47,405 nt of DNA from a virus: positions 1 through 47,405 of the IMG/VR virus record IMGVR_UViG_3300033233_000056. The stretch is one strand, 5' to 3'. Below are positions 47,279 through 47,405 of this stretch, piece by piece (the stretch's first letter is position 1; every line of letters starts with the position of its first letter). The notes beneath the pieces are model-generated. The model was not told the origin of the DNA, did not search any database, and saw nothing but the letters and a program-made list of their open reading frames with translations. Both the position numbers and the translations under genes were made by a program.

Positions 47279-47405
47279 GCCATCAGGGTGAGGTTCCGCT
47301 GCGCGCAACGCCCACAGGCAGTCGCTTACCCCGTTGTGCTCAAGAATGTCGAGCAGGTTGATCTTGTCATCATCCCCCCATTTGGGTCCAAGTCTCTCCA
47401 CGAGG
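46835..47405 (-). CDS. Alanine-rich Imm5-like paralogue D, C-terminal part (gene split by window ends)
   Basis: Continues from 1-201 at the other end; the last 127 bases here repeat 1-127. The joined product is 214 residues. The conserved half ends ETYYPKDDRPRKAIQAARDY. The repeat half shows VQLRPANWTAYVAAETAAW (compare B) and RGVDAAAWAAAWAAAGDAAR, then the shared LCSQAEIIRRYLTR end. Stop at 46835 is 23 bases from the start of paralogue C. Function unknown. Confidence 0.85.
   Translation of the reverse strand, partial: LVERLGPKWGDDDKINLLDILEHNGVSDCLWALRAAEPHPDGDRVMRLMAADFAESVLPIFETYYPKDDRPRKAIQAARDYAAEKIPVEELFAACCAARDSVQLRPANWTAYVAAETAAWAAVMDAAWVAAQEAAWRGVDAAAWAAAWAAAGDAARDAAGAAARAAARDAARDAALCSQAEIIRRYLTR
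47279..47405. repeat. Right copy of the 127-bp terminal direct repeat
   Basis: Identical to 1-127. Removing one copy gives a 47,278-bp circle in which paralogue D reads in frame. Confidence 0.95.

Noticed and set aside
1-47405. tRNA genes, integrase, DNA polymerase, tail tape measure
   Set aside because: I looked for cloverleaf-like segments and for family motifs in all long frames and found none. Small or diverged tRNAs could be missed by eye.

Overview
The window looks like one complete, or nearly complete, genome of an uncultivated tailed phage (Caudoviricetes) with a podovirus-like virion. It carries a small and a large terminase, portal, scaffold-like protein, major capsid protein, a head-to-tail connector and nozzle, three large ejection-type proteins, beta-helix tail proteins and a lysis set. 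I see no tape measure, sheath, tail-tube or tail-chaperone genes. The first and last 127 bases are identical. A gene cut by the window edges (46835-47405 joined to 1-201, minus strand) reads through in frame when the ends are overlapped, so the molecule is circular or circularly permuted, about 47,278 bp unique. That 127-bp overlap is also present a third time at 46611-46737, so the closure sits in a repeat (see findings). No integrase, DNA polymerase, tRNA or CRISPR array was seen. Host cannot be fixed from sequence; base composition is moderately GC-rich with AT-richer patches, and several virion-like proteins carry Sec-type signal peptides, which suggests a diderm host (inference).

Layout. 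(1) 948-1046 is a divergent control region: a leftward promoter that appears to drive a long minus-strand operon through the ends of the window down to 37075, and a rightward promoter driving small DNA-binding proteins. (2) 1068-5195, plus strand: early genes, namely a replisome-organizer-like protein, an HNH nuclease, zinc-ribbon proteins and a VRR-NUC nuclease. It ends at a strong hairpin (5195-5220). (3) 5227-6963, minus strand: six small unknown genes separated by copies of one leader element (two hairpins plus ribosome binding site). (4) 6996-7334: AT-rich non-coding region with three evenly spaced operator-like palindromes. (5) 7335-37062, plus strand: small terminase, secreted fibre-like proteins, large terminase, head, neck, ejection proteins, an ATP-grasp enzyme, tailspike, and lysis genes. 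(6) 37075-47405 and 1-843, minus strand: accessory genes (HTH regulator, PGDYG-like, RyR-domain, MazG-like, coiled-coil proteins), then a recombination module (ERF annealing protein, AP2/HNH endonuclease, YqaJ-type exonuclease, SSB) flanked by four alanine-rich paralogues.

How it fits together. ERF, exonuclease and SSB form a phage recombination system in one tightly overlapping operon. The same operon is unusually full of repeats: four mosaic alanine-rich paralogues, shared coiled-coil and C-terminal modules, repeated start-site sequences, and two tracts with GGC every 5 bases that bracket one unknown gene. The most unusual elements are those pentamer tracts, the leader-cassette array at 5452-6995, the expandable alanine-rich paralogue unit at the genome ends, and an ATP-grasp ligase placed between the ejection proteins and the tailspike.
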